DNA of 64,000 bases from Alviniconcha marisindica (GCA_018857735.1 JABMCL010002111.1:30001-94000); one strand, 5' to 3'. Numbered from the stretch's first letter, positions 1 to 25,895 are shown. Program-made: numbers and translations. Notes: a model not told the origin generated them from the sequence alone.

Positions 1-565
1 TTTATTGCAGACAGTGAAGAACTGTCAGAGTTTCAACAGTCAACACTATAATACCATCAAAAAGACTGATGCCCTTGTTAACCCGGGTAGGTAAATTTTG
101 TTATTGATTCAATAAAGCTCTTTTTTTTTAGAAGAAAATGTAGCTATCCTTTACTATTCATGCACCATTAGGTCTTAAGAAACATAAAAACCCTTGGTTT
201 TTCATAAAATGTCCTATCAAGACACATAATTTGTTCCCCACTGACAAAAAGCAAATGATTCTGAGTTGTTGGATCCATGGAGGCTGAAAGTCATGTGTGT
301 CTCATCTGTCCCTGAGGTGTATTATTTCCCTAGGGATTCCTTTTTTTCTCCTACCTTAGTCTGTTCAGTGTCTTCAAGGGCCTGCATCACTACTGCTGAA
401 TTCCATCACTGTCATTTCTATCTTTTGTAAATAACATTCCAGGCATGGTCTGTGCAGGTCTTCCACGTGACTTTAGTTTGTAAACCAGTTTACTGTAAAG
501 TGCTGTAAGGCTGTTCAGTCAGTGACACAGTGCTATAGAAAGCTTCATATTAATACTATTATTAC
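1..565. other. Intron or 3' region of the LRR gene, mostly unique
   Basis: AT-rich unique sequence. On the minus strand 355-381 would make a 27-nt phase-0 exon (ALEDTEQTK) between an AG and a GTAGGA donor, but this is too short to support on its own. Nothing else was recognised. Confidence 0.3.
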
Positions 566-14653
<14,088 letters not shown>

Positions 14654-15200
14654 CTGCCAAATATTTATATTATCACATGAGTTTTGTGCTTTAGATGTCT
14701 TCACAACAAATACACTCAGTTTTTCTCTGTTCAAGCAGCATAAACAATGCATAAAAATGACAGCTATGATGTTGCTGTTATTGTCAGTAGCTACTATTGA
14801 AGAGGAAACAAATATTTGTATGGAGTGACACCATCCCCGTACCTTAAAAGACCATAAATTATTCAAGAAAACTTGGGTTCATGTATCAAGACACATCACA
14901 ATCAACAGGAAAATCTTCAATGGGAAGGTCATTGGGTCACTGACATCTGCTACAATCCAAGCAAACTTATTGAATTTTGAACTTAAAACTAACAAGGTAG
15001 TGTTCTGTGGTGTCCAATCAGTTTCCAATTTTCAACATCATGTGCATTGTTGGTAAAACAAGTGACTTTTCCCAATCTAGAAATAAACACAAGCCAACAG
15101 CTATTTCTGAGGCTATTGATGACCTGCCATGTGGAATGAGAGCTGGAGTTATGGACTCTTCAACAAATTAGGATTAGGAGCTATCTCCCATTAGTTTACT
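14654..15200. other. Unique sequence upstream of LRR exon A
   Basis: No exon, repeat or transposon signature was recognised. The upstream exon that must complete the first codon of exon A was not found here. Confidence 0.35.
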
Positions 15201-15229
15201 GATGGGCCCTGGTTGCTGCCAAACTACAT

Positions 15230-15880
15230 ATATTCCAGCTACACTTTTAATATTCTTATATCCCATAGCAGCAGACACTGTTTGCAACATACAATCAGAG
15301 CAGCAATGTAAACCACCATGGCCAAGCCCATTCTGGAGTATGCAGCCTGTGCCTGGGATCACCCAACAACTTGAATGGGTTTAAAGGAACTCTCCTTTGG
15401 AGGCTAAACTTCTCATGTGCTTAGAAGAAGTCAGACCCATACTTGAATATACCTCATCAGTATGGGACCCATACACCCAGAAGAGCATTGACAAGCTGGA
15501 GGCCATCCAGAGACGAGCTGCCCGATTTGTGCTGAACCAATACCATAACACTTCTAGTGTAAATCTCATGCTGGATTCACTCGGATGGCCGTCTTTGGAA
15601 CAGCGCAGGAAGACCTCACGCCTGGGGTGATGTATAAGATCTGCAATGGACTAGTCCAGTGCCTCATCATCAAGACCAAACTAGTCTCGCCACCCCCCCC
15701 CCCCACCCCCCCCCCCAGTGCCATACCCACAGTCAACAGCTTAGCCTCATCACCACCAGAACGCAGTACCGAGGCGGTTCCTTTTTACCCCGCACCATCA
15801 GGGACTGGAACTCACTCTCCATTGATGCAGTAGAGGCAACGACTGTTGACACTTTTGTGTCATATGCCTCCCACTGACCA
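15230..15880 (+). mobile_element. LINE ORF2 C-terminal remnant (two pieces)
   Basis: One piece reads MAKPILEYAACAWDH near 15320. A second reads RPILEYTSSVWDPYTQKSID, LEAIQRRAARFVLNQYH and later IRDWNSLSIDAVEATTV, ending at 15877. This is the classic ORF2 C-terminal thumb of non-LTR elements. A C-rich tract at 15687-15717 shifts the frame. Confidence 0.88.
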
Positions 15881-16761
15881 GTCAACTAGTTCGTTTTGTT
15901 GTTGTTTGTTCTTTGAGAGACAGAGAGAGAATGTCTGAATGACAGTGCAACAACTCAATTTTTAGGACTTGTGACCAGAGCTGAAATGTGGACTTTGTGA
16001 ACACCACCTAAAGTGCCAGAATAATCATCAACATGATTGTGGGCATTCAAGGAAAGAAGAAGAAACAAGAAACAAATATGATCCATATTAAACGTTTTGT
16101 GACTGAACGTGCTGTTGATTTTATATTGATTTTAGCACTGTTTTCATGAGCTCTTTCCCGTGTTTTCGTATGACATCATTGTAGAATACAAGAGAGAAGA
16201 AAAATGAGCAGGCCTCTCATAATGACAGATCAACAATGGCCTTGTTCACAGGATGAACAATGGACTTACATGATCAACAAACACCAGTACCCGCGGTAAC
16301 AAACCAACTCATTTCAGGTGCACGGCATGGTAGGCCCAGATTCTGGATGTGATTCATCATGTTTTATGTTTTCAACATCCAAGCCATCTCTAGATATGAG
16401 GCAAGAAAGCAATAAGAATGCCACAGAGCAAAATGTCATGTCCTGGCAACAAACCTGGCCGCAGCGGAACTGGAAGAACTGTTCGGAGGCAAGCGCGGTG
16501 GAATCGGTTTCCTGGTTTCGATCGGTAAAACGCCCACCGGTCTGCCAACCGACTTAGGCACGGCCCGGCGTCTTGATTTTATCTGAGCCTCCATTTCAGC
16601 AAGTTTTATCTAGGATTCCATTATCTAAACTTAACTCGCTGAAGGCGGAGCAGAAGAATGTTTACTGGGAGTTAGGTCGCCATCTTGATTTTGTCTCTAA
16701 GGTAGGCTACTCAAGTAGTACCTGGTTGAGTAGGCTACGCTTTTGCCTCCCTTGATTTAAC
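15881..16761. other. Unrecognised sequence with a CpG-richer patch
   Basis: AT-rich to about 16440, then a CpG-richer patch at 16440-16580. On the minus strand the motif CAAGATGGCGACC lies near 16678-16690 (YY1-like initiator). This could mark a minus-strand promoter for the LRR gene, but no linking exon was found. Confidence 0.25.
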
Positions 16762-16772
16762 AGACTGATGGC

Positions 16773-17100
16773 GTAAGTAAGTAAGTAAACATGGTGCTTA
16801 ACGTCCACAGAAACCATAAGGTTTATTAGAGACGGGAGGAAGGGGGTATGGAAGGGGCCGGGGGGGAGGAGAGATTATATTATATACCTATCGCTACACT
16901 GTCACCACCAGAATGACTCGTGCATTAAGGTGGGCAGCGATGAGAGCCATTTTAATGTTTCATAATTGTGAGGGACAAAGTCACGAGACAATGTCCACAG
17001 ACCACAACTTTTGAAGAGAAAGGAGAGCCGAAGCGGATTCGAACCGAGGTCCCTCCGCTTACCAGCCTACCGCCTGACCGCTGGGCCACACCGGCTCACA
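16773..17100 (-). mobile_element. tRNA-derived SINE, full-length, with TSD
   Basis: The minus strand starts at 17100 with a tRNA-like head (A box TGGCCCAGCGG, B box GGTTCGAATCC at 17035-17045). It continues through a family body and the conserved TTATGGTTTCTGTGGACGTT segment, and ends in (TTAC)n. It is flanked by an 11-bp target-site duplication: AGACTGATGGC at 16762-16772 and AGACCGATGGC at 17101-17111. Confidence 0.93.
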
Positions 17101-17114
17101 AGACCGATGGCCAG

Positions 17115-17336
17115 TCTTTTTGTGTCTTTGATACTCACCGTGCCGTGAACACGACTCGTGGAGTTAGCTTAGCAACGAACCACTCCATTCCTCGTCTGTT
17201 GGAGCGGGGAAACACGAGGACAACCTTTTTGTATCAGTCTTTGATACTCACCGTGCCGTAGACACGACTCCTGGAGTTAGCTTAGCAACGAACCACTCCA
17301 TTCGTCGTCTGTTGGAGCTGGGAAACACGAGGACAG
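17115..17336. repeat. Two-copy direct repeat, about 109 bp
   Basis: GTCTTTGATACTCACCGTGC through GGGAAACACGAGGAC occurs twice with a few differences. Its function is not known. Confidence 0.85.
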
Positions 17337-17468
17337 CCCGCACGTGGTGACGTCTCACGACGATGGCTGAGCCACGACATTCCACACAGAAAGCGCCGCT
17401 CAGTTATATCATTGTGTTCGAGTTTCGTGGTCGTTTATTTTTGGACTATTTTCAATGACAATAGCCTA

Positions 17469-17469
<1 letters not shown>

Positions 17470-17563
<94 letters not shown>
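17470..17563. repeat. (GT)n, about 47 units
   Basis: Pure GT dinucleotide tract lying between two oppositely oriented SINEs. Confidence 0.98.
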
Positions 17564-17564
<1 letters not shown>

Positions 17565-17605
17565 CTATATATTACTTTAAGAAATATATTATATACATCT
17601 CATAA

Positions 17606-17948
17606 TGTGAGCCGGTTTGGCCTAGCGGTAAGGCGTTAGACTGGTAAGCAGAGGGACCTCGGTTCGAATCTGTTTCGGCTCTCCTTTCTCCGCTTCAAAA
17701 GTTGTGGTCTGTGGACACTGTCTTGTGACGTTGTCCCTCACAATTATCAAACATTAAAATGGCTCTAATCGCTGCCCACCTTAATGCAAAAGTCATTCTG
17801 GTGGTGACAGTGTAGCGATAGGTATACATTCTTCCCTCTACCCCCACCTCCATACCCCCTTCCCCCCTTCTCCCCGTCCCTAATAAGCCTTATGGTTTCT
17901 GTGGACGTTAAGCACCATGTTTACTTACTTACTTACTTACTTACTTAT
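17606..17948 (+). mobile_element. tRNA-derived SINE, full-length, with TSD
   Basis: Head GTGAGCCGGTTTGGCCTAGC with B box GGTTCGAATCT at 17661-17671, a shared body (GTCATTCTGGTGGTGACAGT) and a terminal (TTAC)n. ATCTCATAA at 17597-17605 is repeated at 17949-17957 as a target-site duplication. Same family as 16773-17100. Confidence 0.93.
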
Positions 17949-18128
17949 ATCTCATAAATCAAACAGAAACTTTTTATGAAAAGGAGCATGTTTGCCTGAA
18001 AATGTTCTGTACAACCAGTAGCTGCCGGACCGGAAGTGACCAAACATTGAAAATTATAAATCTCTTGCAAAAGTCTTATTGTTTTCACTTTGTGGTAAAT
18101 AACAAGTTTTCAACTAAATATGATTCCA

Positions 18129-18236
<108 letters not shown>

Positions 18237-18369
18237 ATAGAAAAGTCAACAAAAGCTCAATACAGGTTTAAAGTACCTAGTTGTTGTTTTCTGCCGTTTT
18301 TCTTTGTTTAATTGATTTTGTCTTTTTCTCTTTTCTTCTTTCATTGTCTTCTTTCTTTACCAACCCCCC

Positions 18370-18500
18370 ACCCTTGTTGTTGTTTCTTTTTCTTTTGTTG
18401 TTGTTGTTGTTGTTTTGGTTTGTTGTTGTTGTTGTCGTCGTTTTGGTTTGTTGTTGTTGTTGTTGTTGTTTTTTGTTTTTTGTTTATGTGGGGGGGGGGG
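18370..18500. repeat. (GTT)n-rich tract and G10
   Basis: Three runs of TTG/GTT repeats separated by GTTTTGGTTTG, then a G10 stretch at about 18491-18500. Confidence 0.9.
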
Positions 18501-18589
18501 TGACTGTCTCACAAGCACACAGCACTCTTACCGTTTCTTTCCTTCTTCCATTTTTAAATATTTATTTTATTTTATAGAATCTCTCTCCC

Positions 18590-18672
18590 TCCGGCTTCCC
18601 CCACCTCCATTCGCCCGTCCCTAATAAGCCTTATGGTTTCTGTGGACATAAAGCTCCATGAAAAAGGAAGAA
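18590..18672 (+). mobile_element. SINE 3' end fragment
   Basis: CGTCCCTAATAAGCCTTATG and GTTTCTGTGGACATAAAGCT match the SINE tail. No head is present. Confidence 0.75.
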
Positions 18673-18692
18673 GAGGAACATCAACATTATCT

Positions 18693-19012
18693 CAGTGAGT
18701 TGGCTTGGCCCAGCGGTAAGGCGTTAGGCTGGTAAGCAGAAGGGCCTCGGCTCGATTCCACTTCGGCTCTCCTTTCTGTTCAGAAAGGTTGTGGTCTGTG
18801 GACATTGTCTTGTGACTTTGTGCCTCACAATTAACGAAATATTAAAATGGCTCCCATCACTGCCCGTCTTAATGCATGAGTCATTCTGGTGGTGACAATG
18901 TAGCGATAGGTATATAAAATTATTTCTTCTCCCATCTCCATACCCTCTTCCACCCTTCTTCCCGTCCCCAATAAGCCCTATGGTTTCTGTGGACGTTAAG
19001 CGCCGTGTTTAC
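18693..19012 (+). mobile_element. tRNA-derived SINE copy
   Basis: Head GTGAGTTGGCTTGGCCCAGC and body match the two SINEs upstream. The B box is altered to GGCTCGATTCC, so internal promoter strength is doubtful. It lacks a long (TTAC)n tail and no duplication is visible. Confidence 0.9.
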
Positions 19013-19039
19013 ACCCTCTCGCTGCCGCGGCCAGAATCT

Positions 19040-19290
19040 AAAACTCACGTTCGAATTTTCGGGGTAATTCTCCTTTTCAAGCGACACAAACACTTAAAGA
19101 TCCAAACACATAAACGGTTAAACAAACTAGTAGTCTAATGACAATACAAACAGGTGCGAATTTTCGGGGTAAGCCCCTTTTTTTAAGTGACAACCGTTAA
19201 TTGTTGTTTTACCGTTGTTTTGTCGTTAAAAAAAAGTGGCTTACCCTGAAAATCTGTTATGTCGCTCAAAAAAATGGGCCTTCCCCGGAC
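19040..19290. mobile_element. Palindromic MITE-like element
   Basis: TTTTCGGGGTAAGCCCCTTT at 19161 is inverted as AAAGTGGCTTACCCTGAAAA ending near 19255, giving a roughly 95-bp hairpin with about 30-bp arms. A direct copy of the same arm (GAATTTTCGGGGTAATTCTC) lies at 19056. The motif is shared with the hairpin at 39.85-40.09 kb. Confidence 0.65.
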
Positions 19291-19354
19291 ATTGCCGTAT
19301 GTTTTGTATTGTCACATTAAATTCGCGTTCCTTTTAACCGCTTATTTGTTTGGA

Positions 19355-19860
19355 TTTCATCCCCTGGTATGTTTGGATTTCATCCCCTGGTATGTTTGGA
19401 TCTCATCACCAGGTATGTTTGGATCTCATCCCCGGGTATGTTTGGATCTCATCTCCTGATATGTTTGGATCTCATCCCCGGGTATGTTTGGATCTCATCT
19501 CCTGATATGTTTGGATCTCATCTCCTGATATGTTTGGATCTCATCCCCTGGTATGTTTGGATTTCATCCCCTGGTATGTTTGGATCTCATCTCCTGATAT
19601 GTTTGGATCTCATCTCCTGATATGTTTGGATCTCATCACCAGGTATGTTTGGATCTCATCCCCGGGTATGTTTGAATCTCATCACCAGGTATGTTTGGAT
19701 CTCATCTCCTGATATGTTTGGATCTCATCACCAGGTATGTTTGGATCTCATCTCCTGATATGTTTGGATCTCATCACCAGGTATGTTTGGATCTCATCTC
19801 CTGATATGTTTGGATCTCATCACCAGGTATGTTTGGATCTCATCCCCGGGTATGTTTGCA
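19355..19860. repeat. 23-bp minisatellite (about 22 units)
   Basis: Unit TATGTTTGGATCTCATCTCC plus TGA, with variants CCCCTGG, CACCAGG and CCCGGG at the end. Open frames through it are artefacts. Confidence 0.95.
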
Positions 19861-20038
19861 ACTGGACGCATTTGTTCCTGTTCCAAGGTCTAACTCCCTT
19901 TTAATTTTGTGTTTTGTTTATCCATTCGTAACTAATCTGAAAAAGAACAAAGCTCAGAGCGCCAGTGCACAATCAACACGCTAGGGAGTTGATAACAGAG
20001 AATGTACCTTTGGTGGAGTGTATACATGTACCTTGTAA

Positions 20039-21880
20039 TTGTATTTCACATGCCAGGTGGGTGTTCGACTCAGATCTTTGATGTGTTTGTGTGTTGAACT
20101 GAACCCTGGGCCCCCCGGAAACGAGACTGACACACACATCGCAGGATCCGCAAGAAGAAGCCCCCAAAACAAAACGCTACGAAACACGAGTGGATCACCA
20201 AACTGTGAATACAGAAATCCCCATACGTGCAACATCAATAAACACTGAACAAGACATGGGGGCACGGATACTCGAAGCGATCCAACAACAGAATGAAAAT
20301 TTCCAGTCGCTACAAACAAGCATGAATCTAATGTGTGACGACATCGGAACAGTGAAAACGGACATTAATTATACAAGACTGAAGCGCGAAGAAATCGGCA
20401 GAAGATGTGACAGGATAGAGAAGGAACAGTCTGAACTGTCCTCAAAACTGCAAGAAAATACGAGTGGCATTGACAAAGTGTTTGATATACACGAAAACAC
20501 CCAAAACGAAACAGAAAAGACCACACTGATCGACGGTACAGAGAGTGGAGGATGAAAAGACCACACTGATCGACGGTGCAGAGAGTGGAGGATGAAATGA
20601 CCACATCGACGGTACAGAGAGTGGAGGATGAAATGACCACATCGACGGTACAGAGAGTGGAGGATGAAATGACCACACTGATCGACGGTACAGAGAGTGG
20701 AGGATGAAATGACCACAATGATCGACAGTGCAGAGAGTGGAGGATGAAATGACCACAATGATCGACAGTGCAGAGAGTGGAGGATGAAATGACCACAATG
20801 ATCGACAGTGCAGAGAGTGGAGGATGAAATGACCACAATGATCGACGGTGACAGAGAGTGGAGGATGAAATGACCACATCGACGGTACAGAGAGTGGAGG
20901 ATGAAAAGACCACACTGATCGACGGTACAGAGAGTGGAGGATGAAATGACCACACTGATCGACGGTGCAGAGAGTGGAGGATGAAATGACCACACTGATC
21001 GACGGTACAGAGAGTGGAGGATGAAATGACCACATCGACGGTACAGAGAGTGGAGGATGAAATGACCACATCGACGGTACAGAGAGTGGAGGATGAAATG
21101 ACCACACTGATCGACGGTACAGAGAGTGGAGGATGAAATGACCACATGATCGACAGTGCAGAGAGTGGAGGATGAAATGACCACACGATCGACGGTACAG
21201 AGAGTGGAGGATGAAATGACCACACTGATCGACGGTACAGAGAGTGGAGGATGAAATGACCACACTGATCGACGGTACAGAGAGTGGAGGATGAAATGAC
21301 CACACTGATCGACGGTACAGAGAGTGGAGGATGAAAAGACCACATCGACAGTGCAGAGAGTGGAGGATGAAATGACAAAGCTGAAGGCGGAGGTGGAAAG
21401 GCTGGAGGAGTTCCAGAAGACTGAGACAACTTGAGAATGTACGGAACACCCCACAGCAGGGACACACGCCTCGAGGACTACGACACCTGTACCCAGGCAG
21501 TGACAGACGTTCTCAACGGTGTGGCGGGACCCAAGCGATGGACGACGGACGACATTGCTCGTGCACACCGAGTCGGCCAAAGTCGGGACGGAAAGCCAAA
21601 GCCCATGATCATCAAGTTCAACCGCTGGAAAGACAAAATGACTGTCCCATCTAATCGGCAGTTCAGAGACAACCTCGAGAACCGAGGAACGAAGGTGGCA
21701 AACGACTTGACCAGAAACCAAGCGTCGAAATTTCTGAAAACAGTAGCTGCCCAATGTGTGGACATTTGCTTGAAGACGAGGTCCAGCTTACTTACTCTTA
21801 CGCGAGAAATAAGTTTCCGCAGAGCCTGTAAGCCAACCAAACTGGAGTCATGTGCGAAATATACTTGCCTGCGAAAATGA
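20039..21880 (+). pseudogene. LINE ORF1 with 2A-like leader, broken by repeat expansion
   Basis: Nucleic-acid-binding ORF1 protein of a non-LTR retrotransposon. A leader near 20081 reads LCVELNPGPPG, a 2A-type ribosome-skipping motif (usual form DVExNPGP) with Cys in place of Asp. A coiled coil follows (RILEAIQQQNENFQSLQTSM onward). After a minisatellite come RVEDEMTKLKAEVERLEEFQ and an L1-type RRM (LRMYGTPHSRDTRLEDYD; IARAHRVGQSRDGKPKPMII). Frameshifts near 20150-20190 and throughout the array disable it. No ORF2 follows; 21890 onward is unrelated. Confidence 0.85.
20520..21378. repeat. 36/40-bp minisatellite inside LINE ORF1 coiled coil
   Basis: About 22 units of GACGGTACAGAGAGTGGAGG plus ATGAAATGACCACA(CTGA)TC. 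The 36-bp form is 12 codons (STVQRVEDEMTT) and stays in frame; the 40-bp form adds CTGA and shifts frame. The last unit runs into the authentic coiled-coil codons. Confidence 0.95.
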
Positions 21881-22118
21881 ACCCAAAACAATAAACCTGT
21901 CCAAATATCTTACATTCGCTTTGGATAGCCTATTAGAAAAAAGAAATTAGAGCTAGAATGATTTTTCAGAACATTTTGAAATGTACTTATTTTTCATATG
22001 CGGACGTGTCACTGTGGGAGGTCCATTTTATATATTTTAAAGGTTTTGTTTTAGTATGTTCATGTACACAACTGCTATACTTTGTTCTTTTTCCTTTCTA
22101 GCTTTATTATTTGTTGAA

Positions 22119-22201
<83 letters not shown>

Positions 22202-22222
22202 GGTATTTATGTGTGTGTGTGT

Positions 22223-22275
<53 letters not shown>

Positions 22276-22297
22276 GTGGTGGTGAGTGGTGGTGAGT

Positions 22298-22383
<86 letters not shown>

Positions 22384-22440
22384 CGTGCGTGCGTTCGTGC
22401 GCGTGCATGCGTGCGTGTGCATGTTTGTGTGTTTCTGTGT
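22119..22440. repeat. Long (GT)n complex
   Basis: About 300 bases of mostly GT units with GGTGAGTGG and GTGC variants near 22270-22290 and 22378-22420. Confidence 0.97.
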
Positions 22441-22647
22441 TTCTGTGTTTGCGCGCGAGTAAAAAATAATATTATAATAATGAACTACTTATAAAACACA
22501 AAACTATGACATAAAAATACAACACGGCGCGCTGTACAAAATTCCAATATAAACTACATCCACAGTGAGACAACTCAAGCGGAAAACGACAATAACAATG
22601 ATTACATGCAAAGCAAATCACAAGAAACTAAACAGGCAAGACCTACA

Positions 22648-22761
<114 letters not shown>

Positions 22762-22904
22762 TAACTACTAAGCTGAACTGGAGGCTACAGGTTGAAAATT
22801 TAATCACCAAAGCCAAAAAACAAAAAACAAACAAACAAAAAATGAAAGAAAAAAGAAGACAGTCTAGGTGTCAGGACACCAAAACGTTATTACATTTATC
22901 TATA

Positions 22905-23790
22905 TCTTTAGTTACACTGAAATTGATCTACGGTCATGAGGTATATGTTCCTCTCCAAACCCACTCCTAACAAAACTGCAAAGCATCGATAGTAAAGCAA
23001 TCAAATTAGCCACTGGTGTTCCGGTGCATACAAATACAATCAGATCTACGGCAGATGCAGGAATGAATGTATCTCTCTCAGAACAACGTAAACTGGCGGT
23101 CAAAGTATGTCATCAGAAGCCTTGCAGTCATTAATTCGGTAACATAAGATTTTTTTATACATTCAAATTGAGATTATCCCAAAAGAGCCCAAAACATACC
23201 ATATGTTCAGCCGATCAGAAATTATATAAACGATTTGATTAACAAATGTAAAACAGATGTTACATCTATTCCAGTTCTACCAACATCACCTCAAATGAAC
23301 AGTGGGAACACATAAATGCCCAATTTGATACTGATTATTACTGACTTGAAGAAGAGTGAATCTACAAACATTTTAGCTATAGAAGTGAGAGAACATCTAA
23401 TAACAACTATCAAAATCATATTAAGATTTTCACTGATGGTTTCGTTCTGGACTCATTAGGCAGTGGAGCAGGATTCGTCATTCCTGACTTAAAATTGCAA
23501 GTCTTTTTACTTAAGGAAGGATGTCTCCATATTCACATCTGAGTTATATGCAATATTAATGGCAATGAATTATATATGCCATATTCACTCAGCTATATTA
23601 AATGTTCTGATATGTGTTGATTCATAATCAGTTTTATAGCCGTCGCAAAACTGGGACTGCAAAGTGAGAAGTAAAGCATTTAATATATTGTATCATGTCT
23701 AGGGGTATTGGAATTGAGTTTTGTTGGGTACCATCTCATTGTGGTCTTTATTGGAATAAAATATTAGTTAAACTAAAATAGCTATAAAAA
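22905..23790 (+). mobile_element. LINE ORF2 3' half with RNase H, degraded
   Basis: Plus-strand pieces include YGHEVYVPLQTHS, ATGVPVHTNTIRSTA (across a frame break), the RNase H start IFTDGFVLDSLGSGAGFVIP and its end WVPSHCGLYWNK. Many stops and frame breaks mean it is inactive. An I/Ingi/Jockey-type element is likely. Confidence 0.8.
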
Positions 23791-24184
23791 AAAAGGGGGG
23801 GGGTCAGTGTCTGAAATGTCATACAATAACCTACTATTTTCGTCTCATGAGATAGCTTTAATACTTGAGAAGACTGTGTATAAAGAACTTCAAAAAAGTA
23901 AATCTGCAATATCTTCTTGTTCAAGGTATTCAACAAATTCCGTCTAAATTCATGGAACTCTAAATATTCACAGAACGTGACACGAGTTTGTAAGACTTTC
24001 CTATCTGTTAACCACATACTACTTGACTGTCCTATGGTTTTAATGTTTGCAACAATGTAAGAGATATTTTGTATAATACTGATATTATAACTTCTATTGT
24101 TAAAATGATTGTTCAGAGTCCTGTGGAAAAGTTAGTATAACTTACTAATCTATGATTTTTTATTATTCATTTTTTGGAGGTGGT

Positions 24185-24222
<38 letters not shown>
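24185..24222. repeat. G38 homopolymer
   Basis: Uninterrupted 38-base G run, the longest in the window; a strong quadruplex candidate. Confidence 0.97.
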
Positions 24223-24223
<1 letters not shown>

Positions 24224-24289
24224 ATCACCTTAACGCGAACAGACATAAAACACTGAAGCAATTTTAGATAGCTGGTACCGGGTGAGATA

Positions 24290-24540
24290 TGATCTCATTT
24301 ACAAGCTTTCAGCACGAGTCTTGCAGCCGAGTTTGGAACCTTTTGTAGTTTTTCAAGAAGGTGCTTAGGACAGACAGAAAGGAGTGAGATGCAGAAGTCT
24401 AACCTAGAGAGGACAAAGGCAAATACAAATGGTTTGTAGAGTAAGCAGGAACTGATGCCGAGATGTTCAAAGCAGGCTGATCGGCAGACGTTCTTTGTGT
24501 GCAGTTCTGCGCTCATGCCATATGTAAGCAAAATGGAAGA
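24290..24540 (-). mobile_element. LINE reverse transcriptase remnant
   Basis: Minus strand reads LSRLDFCISLLSVCPKHLLE then KLQKVPNSAARLVLKACK, the conserved RT thumb motif (SRLDYCNSLL.G.P..LL.KLQ..QNSAARL). The start and end are truncated. Confidence 0.88.
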
Positions 24541-24852
24541 TTTGTGGCAGAAGATGAAAACGATATTTCACTGCCACAGACAGCGATGGCAGTGCGTGTA
24601 GACAGCGGAAACGGTTTGGAAGGACTAAAGAAATGAGGAGAGCCTCATGCTGACATCTCGATACCAAGGCTCCAGTCTGTCCACACGCACTGGCGACGGA
24701 AAACAAGGGCACACCTTTCCGGCACTGAAGGAAGCGTGCTGTTGAAGTCATCAGTCGAGGAACATGTGCGCATAAACATTATGCAACACAAACACAATTG
24801 CATTTTCGTGCGCGCGTGCGCGAGCGCGCGCACACACACACACGCACCGACA

Positions 24853-24860
24853 CCAACACA

Positions 24861-24925
<65 letters not shown>
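24853..24925. repeat. (CA)n microsatellite
   Basis: CA tract preceded by CGCG and CACACACACG variants. Confidence 0.95.
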
Positions 24926-24928
<3 letters not shown>

Positions 24929-24973
24929 GCCATATTGTGACTGCACAGTGCATTAACGCAGTGACCGTGATCT

Positions 24974-25325
24974 AGTTTCAGTCGGACCGTTTGGTTACAT
25001 ACTGCATGTGTAGCTTCAGTCGGACCGTGTGATTACATACAGCATGTGTAGCTTTAGTCAGACCGTTTGGTTACATACAGCATGTGTAACTTCAGTCAGA
25101 CCGTGTGATTACATACAGCATGTGTAGCTTCAGTCAGACCGTTTGGTTACATACAGCATGTGTACCTTCAGTCAGACCGTTTGGTTGCAAACAGCATGTG
25201 TAGCTACAGTCAGACCGTTTGGTTACAAACAGCATGTGTAGCTACAGTCGGACCGTTTGGTTACAAACAGCATGTGCAGCTACAGTCGGACCGTGTGGTT
25301 ACATACAGCATGTGTAACTACATTC
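24974..25325. repeat. 38-bp minisatellite (about 9 units)
   Basis: Unit AGTCAGACCGTTTGGTTACA plus TACAGCATGTGTAGCTTC. Confidence 0.95.
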
Positions 25326-25895
25326 GTCACAGCTTGCTGTTCATTCATCACAGCTCAGCTTGCTGTTCATTCGTCACAGCTCAGCTTGCTATTTGTTCAT
25401 CACAGCTCAGCTTGCTGTTCATTCGTCACAGCTCAGCCCGCTGTTCATTCGTCACGGCTCAGCCCGCTGTTCATTCGTCACGGCTCAGCCCGCTGTTCAT
25501 TCGTCACGGCTCAGCTTGCTATTTGTTCATCACAGCTCAGCTTGCTGTTTGTTCATCACAGCTCATCTTGCTGTTCATTCGTCACAGCTCATCTTGCTGT
25601 TCATTCGTCACAGCTCAGCCCGCTGTTCATTCGTCACGGCTCAGCCCGCTGTTCATTCGTCACAGCTCAGCCCACTGTTCATTCGTCACGGCTCAGCCCG
25701 CTGTTCATTCGTCACGGCTCAGCCCGCTGTTCATTCGTCACAGCTCAGCCCGCTGTTCATTCGTCACAGCTCAGCCCACTGTTCATTCGTCACGGCTCAG
25801 CCCGCTGTTCATTCGTCACGGCTCAGCCCGCTGTTCATTCGTCACGGCTCAGCTTGCTGTTTGTTCATCACAGCCCAGCTTGCTGTTCATTCGTG
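25326..25895. repeat. 26-bp minisatellite (about 22 units)
   Basis: Unit CTCAGCCCGCTGTTCATTCG plus TCACGG. It abuts the 38-bp array on the left and a 43-bp array on the right. Long plus-strand frames (up to 345 codons) are artefacts. Confidence 0.95.

Noticed and set aside
355..381. 27-nt possible LRR-gene microexon (ALEDTEQTK)
   Set aside because: Phase fits exon H, but length and weak acceptor give no real support.
17606..17680. tRNA gene
   Set aside because: A and B boxes belong to a SINE head; the body, tail and target duplication show a retroposon, and the cloverleaf is degraded.
20369..21754. 461-codon minus-strand ORF
   Set aside because: It is the antisense of the LINE ORF1 36/40-bp array (SSSTLCTVDHCGHF repeats) and of ORF1 itself; repeats explain the open frame.
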